A DNA stretch of 64,000 bases from Adenophora triphylla var. japonica (lineage: Eukaryota; Streptophyta; Magnoliopsida; Asterales; Campanulaceae), in the NCBI GenBank assembly GCA_022495995.1, contig JAFEMH010005418.1:1-64000 (forward strand). The letters run 5' to 3'. Position numbers and translations under genes: made by a program. How positions within the stretch are numbered: the first letter of the stretch is position 1; each line of letters opens with the position of its first letter. Below are positions 1 through 12,500 of the stretch, one piece after another. The notes under the pieces were generated by a model. It was not told the origin of the DNA, ran no database searches, and was given only the letters and a program-made list of their open reading frames with translations.

Positions 1-124
1 ACACTTCCAACCCTCCTAAAATCACACTTGAGCTACCATTAGGGTTTACATCAAAAACATTTCAAACCATTTATCTAGAAAAAGACAAGTAGCCATTAAA
101 ATAATAAAATGAAATAAAACTTAC
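1..124 (-). other. Start of MAG intron 5 (truncated by window edge)
   Basis: AT-rich sequence immediately after the exon 5 donor GTAAG. No other feature is visible. Confidence 0.7.
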
Positions 125-182
125 CGGGACTGAAAAGAGGATGATTAGACCACTCTGTCGAAAGTCCCAAAGCTTGACCAAT
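125..182 (-). CDS. MAG: MAG exon 5
   Basis: This exon is 58 bp and encodes [19 protein letters not shown] plus the first base of a Gly codon. The acceptor is CATAG|ATTGG and the donor CCCG|GTAAG. It fits exon 4 in phase 0 and matches the block that follows TGPGK in plant MAG proteins, although it lies about 18 kb away. This is the key evidence that the intervening transposons form one intron. Confidence 0.9.
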
Positions 183-3100
183 CTATGACATGAAGGAATC
201 AAGTGTGAGGGAGTTGAGTTTAGACTTTATAACAAGCATAGTTGCGAAAGGCGCTTCGCCTCTCGCCATAATCGCGCTCTGGGAGGTTTCACCGCCTCCG
301 CGGATTGTGGCGGTCGTTTTTTAAAAAGCGACAAACATAAGAAAATTCCGAGTCAAAGTAGGAATCGAGAAGCTGTCAAATTGGGATTCTAGGGTTTTCA
401 ATTTTATGGAAACATCGTCAATTTTTGAAATTCCGAGTTTGATTATGAAATTGATTAGGAATTCCGAAATCAATTAGGAAATCGATTATAAAATCGATTA
501 TGAAATCAATTTCATAGATGTAAACCAAGCAATTGATCGACTCACCATTGACGACGACGAAGGCCCTTCGCAAATCACAGGCACTTTTCAGGTTAGCATC
601 GACTCGTCGTTGGTACTCTGCGTCTCGATTTTTTTTTTACTCTCTTAAACGTCGATTTGTAAATTGCGTACTTCTCTTTTATTTTATATTTATTACGTTT
701 GTTTTCTTTTTCTTTTTTTCAACAACGTGCGTCTGTCTCTTTTTATTTTATATTTATTACTTTTTTGTTTTTCTTTCTCTTTTTTCAACGTGTCTTCCTT
801 TTCATGGTTTTTAAGCTATTTTTTATTTTTTATTTTTCCTTTGTTTAATTATTGGTTTTTTCTATTTTTAAGTTGATGTTTAAATTTATTTTTTCATAAA
901 ACAAGAAAATACTTTTGTTATTTTTTAAATAATGCTTCTTTCTTTTAGTCATGAGATCATTATGTAAACAATGTCGAACATCTCTCTACTCATTCTAAAC
1001 GGAAGGATCCATGTCAGAAATACGTGACATTAAAAGATGAAAAATAAAAAAATAATACAATATGTAATTTTTGTGGACTTGAAGTTCGTAGGTGTGGATA
1101 TTAAGAGCCAAACATCATATCGTTGATGAAAATCCTAATGTAAGGAATTGTGAGAGTGTGCGATGATGTTAAAGAAGAAATTAAAGCATTTATTGGGCAT
1201 AAAGTAAAGAGTTAAGGAAAAACGTAATTTTCGATAAAGATATCCATCAAAGAAAGGATAAGAGAAGAAACTACGAGAAATTATGGGGACGCAACTTGAT
1301 GGTGAGGATGGCGGAGAACAAGGTCATTCAATTAAAAGCCAAAGATACAAACTAGAGGGCCCATGGATAATTTTGTTAGTCGTTGTGGATCAACAAAGAA
1401 GAAAAACATGAAGAAACAAAAGAGCGAGAATGAGGAAGCATTGAAAGTGCTTAGAAACAAAGCATGTTCATCTTTAGCTAGATGGTTTTATGATGCAAGG
1501 TGGATACCATTTAATGCAAATAATTATGATAGTTTCCAAGAAGCAATCAATGATGTCGCTCAGATGTGGAAGGACAAAGAGAAAGCTTTAACTTTGATTA
1601 ATTTTCTAGTCACCAGCCCTAAAGGGAGTATGTTTCTAAGGTCAATGATGCTTCAGCATTATTGCAAAACCGTGAGATAGCGCTGATGTGATTTGCTCCC
1701 TGGTCAATAAGTCATGGAGGAAATCGGTCCCCTGAGAATGTTATTATACAAGTTATAACCGATAACGCTTCCAATATGAAAAGTGGCCGGTAAGTAATAA
1801 TTCTTGATATTATAATTAGTGATGTTTATGTAATTGTTCTAATTTAATTATTTTATTCTCTTTTACTTGTAAGGCGAGAATTTAATGGAAAAATATACAC
1901 ATTTATTCTCGACAACCGCATATGTCGCTTCATTGACATGGACTTGATAGTTTGAGGATATTTTTAACATTCCAAGAATGAAAAAGTATTCTGAACAGTG
2001 CTATAAAGTTGGAATAGCTACATTTATGGACGTCTGGTCGCAATATGATGAGGAAGTTCACCAAGCCGGGATTTAGTGGAGACCAAAGAAAGACCTCGAT
2101 TTGCAACAAAGATTTCTTACTCTCTCGAGGTATGACAAGGTAAAGAAAGAGTTAAGTGGCAATGCTTTATTTTCGATGTTTGGAATAATAAAAGCAAATG
2201 GGCAAAGGAAGAAAAAGGTAAACAAGCAACTAAAACCATCATGGATGCTAGATTTTGAAGGTGGCTAAAGAGGCTCTTTTTCGTCACACGGGGTATCTCC
2301 CCTTTCTTTTTTTTTAATGTCCTTCGATTAGTTTGGATGTATGTGAGATAAAGGCTCATATGCCATATATCTACGAAGCCACGGATAGAGCGAAGGAAAA
2401 AATTGCAAAAGAATTTTGAAGACAAAGAGGAGTATTCAGAGTGAGTTTTTTCAAATAATCGGGATCGCAGGTGGGAAGACTCAACTTCATCAACCTCGCA
2501 TGTTGCCGCTACTACTAATCCGTAGTTTCACTACACGAATAAGAATATTCACGAGGACCAAGAGGTTTGGGATGGGTTTGTTAAATGTCTCGAGAGATTG
2601 ATACCCGACACAAATACTCAAGATCAAATAACCGCATAATCAAGGTTTATACAAATGCGTAAGAACCATTTGGGTCGGCGACGGCTAAAAGGCAACGATA
2701 CACGATTGCTCCGGTAATATTTTATTTATAATTTGATGGATTTCATGTTTATAGTATAACAACCATGAGTATTAACTTGTTGCTTTCTTCAATCTCGTAG
2801 TGAGCGGTGGAGGCTTTATGGTAAATCAACCTGCAATTGCGAGAGTTTGCCATGAAAATCACTAACTCGACTTGTAATGCTTCTGGGATGCGAGAAGAAT
2901 TAGAGTTTCTTCGAGCATGCATGTATACAAAATTTAAAAATTGTGAGTTAGCAATAATATAAACGTTAATTCATGTAGCCTTGTACTAATTTGGATTAAA
3001 ATAATTACAGTTCACAAAGAAGAAGAGGAATAGGTCGATCAAACCAAGTTAAATGACTTCGTCTTCGTGAAATATAACAGAGCTTTAAGACGACGCTACC

Positions 3101-6100
3101 AATCCCGATATACAATCGATCCAATTTGTTTAGACGGTTGATGAATGTAATGAATGGTATACCAAAAGATGATGGTGATGAAGCTTAATGGTGGTGGACT
3201 AACTCGGGATTTGGTTAGTAACGTGTGTGGCGCCGAGGATCGTGGCTTATACTACTAGAGATAGGCCAACCAAATCAACTCCATCACACCCAAGCGACGG
3301 GGGTCTAAGTAGCTCAAGGAAAAAGACAACTACAACGATTAAGGGGGGAGGACAAACTATAGAGATTCCTAGGCGAAGTAGGCCACCACCACCACCTCTA
3401 CACCTTCACGAAGATGAGGAAGAAGAGGAAGATATGTAGCCTTCGAGAAAGCACACAACTTGGACGTGGAACGTAAATGATGACGAGGAAGATGTCGAGA
3501 TACTGGGGATGACGTACGAAGAGGATAAATAAGTTTCTGTTCTGGGACGGATTTGAGGTCGAGGCTAAGATTTATAGGCCTTAACCCTCGCTTGACTTGC
3601 TTTTGCACGATTTTAGAACTTTATTTCCTTTCTTTAGTGTTTTATACTTTAAATTCATTTCAATTTCTTAAACTAGTATTTATTTTGTTGATTCGAACTA
3701 CGTGGTTTAAATTTATGCACCTTTTGCCTTAAAATTATCTCTTTTGAAGTCTAAATTACGTTTAGGATATTATTATAAGTTGAAATGGCATTTATTAAAT
3801 GTTTTATGTTAGTCCTTAATATGTTTGAATTTTTGTTCATATGTTACAGTATATTTATATATTTTTCAAATATTTACTAATTTTTTATTTTATTTTTCCG
3901 CCTCGCTTCACCTTTTGCCGCTTTTCTATCGCTCTCGCCTTTCGCTCTTTCCAGGTGTGTATCGCCCGCCACTCGCCTCTCGTCTTTAACAACTATGATA
4001 ACAAGACTAGAATTTAGTTAACAACAAATTGTCCCTTCTTCTATATGATTTGGGCGTAATATGGAGGACAAGCACTTACGCTTTACTTGCATTGACATCT
4101 AGTCCGTTTGTTTCACTGAAAATGTTTTACGAAAATGATTTCCGTAAAATAACTCGTTTTTACGGTGTTTCGTAACTACAAATAAAAAATTCAATGGAAA
4201 ATATTTTCTAGTCAACGGAAAATAACTTGTTTTCCTCCGTAGAAACGACTTACCGACCTCGTCCCCGATAAAACATTTTTCGCCCGATGTTCTCTCCCGT
4301 TTCTCTCCAGTACGCCATTTTCTTCCCTTCTTCTCCTTTCTCTTCCCCTCCTCGCAAAAACATTTTACTACCTCGTCCTCGCAAAGCCCTAATCAGGCGG
4401 CGGCGGCGGCGAAGAAGCGGCCGCTGTGGTGGGCTTGATGGGTTTGTTAACATCGTAAAGAAGTCCGCAGAGGAGGGAGATTTGTTAGAAGCGTGACCGG
4501 CATTCAGCATTCAAGACGAGCGATGCTCAGAAAGGTTTAGGAACATTCGATCATGCAGTGTTAGTTTTGTTTTTACCTCTCATTCGATTGAAAGGTTTAG
4601 TGGCCTCGATGTTAATTTGACCCCTAATTGAACCTTTGATTTATCCAACTCAAATTCATACATTTTGTGTTTCGTTCAAAAAGGAAGTAAATAAGTTGCC
4701 CACGGTTTTCGTTTTCGTTTTCGTCTTGGTTTCTCATCTATATAATGAGTCGCTTGGGTTCATTTAAGTATTTAACTCTCATTTTCAAGGTTTTCAATCT
4801 TACCGCATTGTTAGAATTCGACAAAATATACCCAGATTATACGAGGCATCCGCAATTTACCAAACATCTAAAATATTTTCCTGAAAACATTCTCGCATTT
4901 ACCAAACAAGTTTATGTCATTTTCCGGAAAACGCTTACATTTTCCGAAAAACATTTTACGGAAATCATTTTCCGTAAAACATTTTCCTTGAAACAAACGA
5001 AGCCTTACTACTCAATTTAAAAGTGTTTTTCCATCTTTTTGGTTATGTGTGTTCAAGATCAACAATCAAAATATGCTAAAACTATAACTCACATGTGATC
5101 AATATTAACCAATTTTATTACATATTTCAAGTTTTTTACAAAGGCAGAGTTTGTGATCATTTATTAAAATACATGATAAAATCACCATCAATCTATACTA
5201 ATATAAAAGCAGAGAATAGTCTGCCAAAATTAGAAGGGATGAGTTTTCCGGCTCATTTCTAACTTCTATAAAAAGACAGCGTGGCATTTGAGCAAAATTT
5301 GTGTGCATCCATTTGATTTATACCAGAAAAGCCATTTGAATTTTTCTCCTCAAAACCGAGATAGTGCATGAGTTCCCATTGGCTTGATCAGCTGGCAGTT
5401 TTAATCTTTACATTCAGTTAGGGGCAAAATTGTCAAATAAGATTTACACTTTTTTTTTGTCTCTTTTCGATGATGCGGGATAATGCATTCTTGACATTTT
5501 TATCTCAAAATAAAAAAGTTCTTCTTTATTTGAAATTTAAACTTAACATTTGCTCTCTACATAATTTTTAATTGTTCAAAACACCATCTTTTTTTGCATG
5601 TTTACTGATTGGAATGAACAAAAGTACACATTTTACCAAAAAGGCTTAGGCTTATGCTTTTAAACTCTCTAATTTTGTTCATTTTTTAAGCTCTCTTCTC
5701 CTTCTTCACTTCAGTCTACACACGAAAAAACACACAATCACATAATGAAAAACACACACGAACAAACACGAACACACAATAAAACACACCCAAAAACAAA
5801 TAACTCACTCTCTATTTTTTTTAATGCAAAGCAGGTCAACTGAGAGGACGCAACCGGGATGAGAGAACCTTCATGGGCAATATGAGTTGTGGCTTCAAGA
5901 TCGCCCTGGCACCGGAAAGGTATCTTTGCATGTGTCGCCTCCCTCCGCTCTACTTTTCACAAACCAAAAACTGTTTTGTTGATTCAAGGGTGCACATATC
6001 AATTTATGTTTGTGATGTGAGTGTTTGTAGGTGTTTTGGTGGTGATGAGTGAAATAGTAGTGATTGTCGTTTCAGTGATATCGAGTTGAAGAGAGAAGCT

Positions 6101-6504
6101 GAGCGAGGGAGTGAAACCGAGGGTAAATGAACTCCATGATAATGGTTGGATGGGGAAAAGAGAAGAGAGAAGGGTGATAGAGATACTATGGATCAAGAAT
6201 CACAGTCCATATATTCTTCTTAGTCTATTATTATTTGTACATATAGTTTCCTTATAGCATTTTGTAACTATGGTTAATAATTGTATCCTTATTAGAATAG
6301 GACTATGCTACTTGGTCTCTAAGAAAACTCTAGTATATATAGGCCTGTTTGATGCGTCTTATTGGGAAGTGCTTATGACTTATTACTTTTCATAAGTCAT
6401 AAAAGTGTCGTTTGATTTCATTTTTTGTAAAATAAGTCATAAAAATTAAAAAATTAAAAAAATTAACAAAAAATAAAAAAAAAATTAAAATAATAATAAT
6501 AATA

Positions 6505-6535
<31 letters not shown>

Positions 6536-9500
6536 TTATAATAATAATAAATAAATAATAAATAAATAATAATAAATAAATAATAATAATAAAAATATAA
6601 AAATAAAATAATAAAAATAATAAAATAATAAAATAATAAAATAATAATTATTATTATTATTAATCAAACAAATATACTTACTTATGATAGCTAATCAAGA
6701 CTTCAAAAACTAAAACTAAATCAAACAAAGATCATTCATCACCATCAGCCATAAGTCATCAACAAGTTATCAATATAAATAATAAGTCATTAGCACATAT
6801 CAATAAGCTAAATCAAACGGGCCCATACTTTATCAATGTGAATAACAATACGCTCTTTCCGTTATTCTCTCCTCTATCACGGTATACGCAGCATAGGTCC
6901 AAGTGACCTATTTTTTCCGACCTCCCTCCTACTCGGCCTCTCCTCCTCCCACGGCCGCCGATTCTTCTCCTCTTATTCTTCCCAATTCTCGCCGAGCCAA
7001 CTAAACCTCTTATTGTTATCTCTCTTTCCCACATCCTCAAACTCACTCCCCCACAAATTATATAGCATGGAAAATCCAAATTGAAGCAATTCTCTGATAG
7101 ACGGATTTATACTATCTATTTCCTAGGTTATTCGCTCCTATTATTCTTTATTTTCATGTATTTAGTATAGATTTGATGTAATTTGAGTGAAATATGAATT
7201 GTGAAAAATTATCGAGAAACAATGTAATTCGAGAGAGATTTAAAGATTTTACCTTGTAATCGGATTTGCTTCTCAAAGAACTCAAGAAGCTCATCTCTAC
7301 ATCAATGGAAGCCGTCAAGGCAAAATTCAAGGGTGTTTGGAATCGCAACAAGGATCAAAGCGGGGCTTGAGAGAGGAGAAAATCAGGAATTGTTGATCAG
7401 GGGACGAGTCGTCCCCATCACCACTCAAGTCTTCCCCATCACAGGACGACGTAATCGTGAGACGCAGAAGACGGGGACGAGTCGTCCAAGAGACGTCGAG
7501 TCGTGCCTTGGCGAGCGGCAATTCAGGCGACGGGATTTTTGGGCCGAATTTGGTAATTTAATTTTATTTTCTTTTCCTTTTTAGACTAGGTATTTTAGGA
7601 GTATATATACTCCTTTCCAAGTTGTTTTAGGTTATCTTTTTCCATATCTTTACATTAGTTTTTCCTTGGAAGATTGAAGCTTGATTTTCATGGAGGGCTA
7701 ATTCCCTACCACTTTCGATAATAATTCTTGATCTGCTTTGAAGATCAATCGAGGTTTTATTCTTTCTACCTTTTTTCTCCCTAATTATAATTTTACTCGT
7801 GCTTATTGTTAAATCTATTTCTAAGGTTTTGAGACTTGATCAATTTCTTAATCCTTTTAATTGATTTTTGCTAGAATTCCCTTTTATCGCATGTTTCCGA
7901 TCTAGGTGGTTTTCATCAGAAAGCAATTTCATAATTCTTGTATGTGTCATCTTGAAATGTGATTAGTGGTAAAATTAGCTTTATTTTCTATTTGAAAAAG
8001 AATAGAATAATTCCTTGATCTTCATCTCTTAGAATTTCATCAATTAATATTTAGAATCTAGACCGTGCTGGCTAGGTTTCATTTATCAATTAGGGTTTTT
8101 AGTCGAGCGTTTCGCCGCTATTAACTACTATCAAAGAAGAGATAGAGATTTTATATCTCGTGGATCAAGCTGATTAGGGAAAGAAAATAAAGAATGAACC
8201 AATGATATTGATTGATAAACAAGGATAGTTTTATTTATCCAAGGTGTTTTTAAATCTTTGTTTACAACCCAATCTATTTTCTTGCTTTAGTATAAATACA
8301 ACAAACAAATCAATCAAACCCCCAAACCGGCTTGTGACTATTACATAAACAAATAACCGCTTCTCGTTGAATCGACCCACTGGACTTGTCTCTGCAGCTT
8401 TGTAGCCGAGTTTTAGTAATTAATTGTAGGCACGCGACTTTAGCTTATCAAATTTTGGCGCCGCTGCGAGGAACGGTGTTTATTTGTTTGTGTTCTTATT
8501 TAATTTTTGTATTTTTCTTTTTATTTGTTTTCTTATTTATCTTTTATCTCTTTATTAGTTTCACCCTTGTCCCCCCGTTCAACTAATAATCTTCGAGCTT
8601 CGTGATCCGTAAATAGAAAAGACTTTTAGGAAGAGAAGGAAAAATCTATCGGCGGATAAGATGGAGAATGAGGTCAGACCGCCACTTCCACCCCTGCACT
8701 TGAAGGCAAAGAGTAGCTCCTAATCGGGGAGAGCAACCACATCGCAGCCGAGTTCCCCGCCTCGCTCGACGGTGTCACTTTTCAGCCGAAATAAACCGGC
8801 AAGAACAATCACCGCCCTCACTTTTATGGCTTGCTAGTGCGAGAATCCAAATCAAGACATTTCTTCGCCAGGCAAATCACAAAGTATGAAGCCTAAGCAA
8901 CTCTTCCGATTGAGCAACAGCATCGAGAGCCGTTTTCTTTCACTTTGAAAGACATCGCCAACACATGGTATTATCATCTACCACCGAATAGTATCACCAC
9001 ACGGCAAAGATGAAGAAGATGTTTCTTGAGGAGTTCTTTCCACCGACCGTATAAACGTGATGAAGAGAGAGATATCAAACAATATGGAACAGAGGGCGTA
9101 TGAATCTTTATATAAGTATTACAACAAAGTGCTCCATACGCTTGTAGGAGTCTGCCCATATAATGGTTTTTCCGAGGAGTAGCTTGGTCATGTATGTCTA
9201 CGCGGGTTAACCTGCTCTAGATAAAAGGTTAAATGGATTCATGTCATGGAGGAAGCATTCTAAATAAGACAACTAAGAGGCGCAGAAATTATTAGAAGAT
9301 TCTAAGCAAGAGTACTAGAACACACGGCAAGAGGTCCAAGCATTAGACTGTTAGTACTACGTGCACAAGTAGCTGGGAGAATGAGAAACTTGAGTCCGAG
9401 GTCAAGGAGTTGAAATGTATGATTTACGAAGCATCTACCGTCTGAAAGCCTGACAAGGTCAAGAGAATGTGAATTTAGTCCGGGTTCCCACAAGAAGCAG

Positions 9501-12500
9501 CAGAGATGCAAGATAACTAATGGGGTAATCAATCCAATGCTAGACGGGGACAACCACCACAAAGAAGCAGCAGAGGCGCCTACGTATGACTTGGTTCGTT
9601 CACTCAGCCTGCAGTAGCGATGACCAAGATGAATAGCTGGTCTCCAAAGAGAATGCCAGAAGACGTATGCCGTGATTAGTAACCTGCAGAGACAGTACGG
9701 GTCGATAGCGTAGGGCAAAGGAGATAACGGAAGCCAGAGAGGCGGCAAAATCATCACCTCAAACCGAGAATCTTCCGAAGCAAAATGTTAACGCAGCACA
9801 GATGCGAGGCTAAGAAGAAAGTTGATGGACAGATGGTTTCTATAGAGCCCGAACAATGTAAGGTCAAAAGAGTATTGAGCTCTAATCGAGGTCGGTAAGA
9901 CGAACCGACAGAAAAGTTTTGAAGAAAAGGGTACTACATCTGAGTCCGCGCTACCAAGATTTGAGCCTGAGGTGCCTTTTTCCTCACGCTCGAGAGAGTC
10001 GAGGGAAGCCCGAGCCCGACAAGTGCTATTTTTGATATTTTCAAGAGGCTGTAGCGAACATCCCATTCTTGACCTTCTTCAATCTGCTCCGAGATACGTT
10101 AAGTTTCGGGCTGAGTCGTGTACTCACCAAGAGAAATCAAGCCAAGGAGTCGAAAAGATTAAGGTAATCTAACATGTTAGTGCAAGAAGATATCGTAACA
10201 AGACGCCTAAAAATGTAGTGATCCGTGCATGCCAGGTTTCGATATCATTGCAGGTAGCCCGCCGTAAGGCTATGCTCGATTGGGAGCTTCCATCAATGTG
10301 ATGCCATATTCATTGCTTCAAGACATTAAGTCGGGTAGTCGAGGATACGCGAGCGGTAATTCAGCCAAGGACCGATCTAACGCATACCCTAAGCTGGCGG
10401 CGAGAGACGTGAGGTTCTGGTGTTGGTGATTTATTATTCCCGACGGATTTCTTGTTTTGATACGGAGATCGATGCCAAGTGCTCCCATTCTGCTAGTGGA
10501 GACCATTTATGCCTACCTCGAAAACTAAACTCGATGTGAAGAATTGCTCGTTAACCACGGAGCTCACGGGAAAGGCGAGTTTTAATGTGCTTCCGTGATA
10601 AGACTTTTCTCAAGAATGTGCGCAAAGCGCAGCGCTTACTGCCACGAAGCCTGAGCGCGAGCCGACTATCGTGACGGGCCACGCGGCGGACTTTGATGTT
10701 TGGGTTTCCAAAACTCGGCTTCGATGAGAAGAAGAAAGTAACCACCAAGGCGGGGTCGAAAGCAAAAGAGAAGAAGGGGAAGCTTCGAAAACGGTCTCCA
10801 ACAGGAGGTACGCCATAGAGCCGAATCATCTTCTGGAGGTAACTCAAGATTACTTTCATCCCCCTATATGATGAGGCCCATCTTCGAGGCCTCCTGTCTC
10901 ATTACTTTAAGTTCTTCGGGTGCCCTTTCCCATGCTTTTATTGTCCCGTATTTATTGCTTAGCGTCATTGAGGACAATGTCTAGTTTAAGCGCGGGAAGA
11001 ATGAATGTCAGTATCACAGATATCCGTTATAATTATTTCAAAAAAATGAAAATGAAAAAATAGGGCTAAAGTGAAAACCGAAAACGGCACCTGTGCAAAA
11101 GGCGAGAAAGTGAAATGTATACCATCTTTTATATCACCTGTGAGTCGGGAGACATAAGGGAGGCCTGGAGTGTCTGGCAGATCACCTGAGCAGAGGCTCG
11201 ATAGCGGTGCGCCAGGATTTAGAAACCCTAGTTCATGCTCGGGAGTTATATGGAGCGCTGGTGCTTTTCACGAGGAAAATCTTTGTTTAAGAATCGCAAA
11301 CCTTAACAATGATTTCTTTTGTGAGGGCGTATGTAATGTGAGACAAGCGTGGGGAAACATAGACATATTTAGTTCCCTCGCTTTTATGGTGGATTTTAGC
11401 TTGGATACCGCTTTATATTAGAGTCGTATCAAGTTAAGGTTATTATTTTTATTGTTTATATTTTAGTATTATAAGGAGACGGAGTTTCTATTACTCCGAC
11501 GGCTATTATTTTTCTTCGACTTCAGGTCAGCGCAGAGGAGACTAGGAATCATTTACCCTCCATGCATCTATTTTAGACTCGGTGTTAGATTCGAGATTAG
11601 GATATTACTCGTGTGACGAGTAATAGCTCATGGTCTAAGCTGGGGATATTTGATAGACGGATTTATACTATCTATTTCCTATGTTTTCCGTTCCTATTAT
11701 TCTTTATTTTCATGTATTTAGTATAGATTTGATGTAATTTGAGTGAAATATGTATTGGAGAAGTTATCGAGAAACAATGTAATTCGAGAGAGATTTAGAG
11801 ATTTTACCTTGTAATTGGATTTGGTTCTCAAAGAACTCAAGAAGCTCATCTCTACATTAATGGAAGCCGTCAAAGTCAAGGCAAAGTTCAAGGGTGTTTG
11901 GAATCGCGACAAGGATCAAAGCGGGGCTTGAGAGAGAGGAGAAACTCGTGAATTGTTGATCAAGAGACGAAGTCGTCCCCATCACCACCAAGTCTTCCCC
12001 ATCGCAGATCGACGTAATCGGAGATGCAGTAAGACGGGGGACTAGTCATCCAAGAGAGGACGAGTCGTGCCTCGGGCGGCAATTCAAAGCGACTGGGATT
12101 TTGAAGCTTTGATTTTCATGGAGGGCTAATTCCCTACCACTTTGGATAATAATTCTTGATCTGTTTTGAAGATCAATTGAGGTTTTATTCTTTCTACCGT
12201 TTTTCTCTCTAATTATAATTTTACTCGTGCTTATTGTTAAAACTATTTCTAGGGTTTTGAGACTTGATCAATTTCTTAATCCTTTTAATTGATTTTTGCT
12301 AGAATTCTCTTTTATCGTGTCGGACTAGGGTTTTCATTGTAGCAATTTCATAATTCTTGTATGTGTCATCTTGAAATGTGATTAGGGTAAAATTAGCTTT
12401 ATTTTCTAATTGAAAAAGAATAGAATAATTCCTTGATCTTCATCTCTTAGAATTTCATCAATTAATATTTAGAATCTTGACCGTGTTGGCTAGGTTTTAT

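Larger units (their letters stand above)
6180..6877 (+). repeat. Possible 5' LTR remnant of the copia element, interrupted by a MITE
   Basis: AT-rich sequence with a TATATAT run at 6334-6341, split by the MITE 6342-6824 and resuming at 6825. It ends near CTATCA at about 6872-6877, followed by GGTATACGCAGC, which resembles a decayed initiator-tRNA-Met primer site. Its start cannot be placed and no matching 3' LTR is visible, so this call is weak. Confidence 0.35.

Noticed and set aside
533..876. Phe/Leu-rich small open frames near the left end
   Set aside because: They come from a T-rich stretch inside the hAT element; low complexity, overlapping frames and no homology.
6440..6663. AT-rich block as a replication origin or matrix attachment region
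   Set aside because: It is explained as the simple-repeat core of a MITE; nothing specific supports another role.
6890..7094. Start of a separate host gene before the LTR at 7095
   Set aside because: It reads as copia gag N-terminus and continues in frame after the LTR element at 12882.
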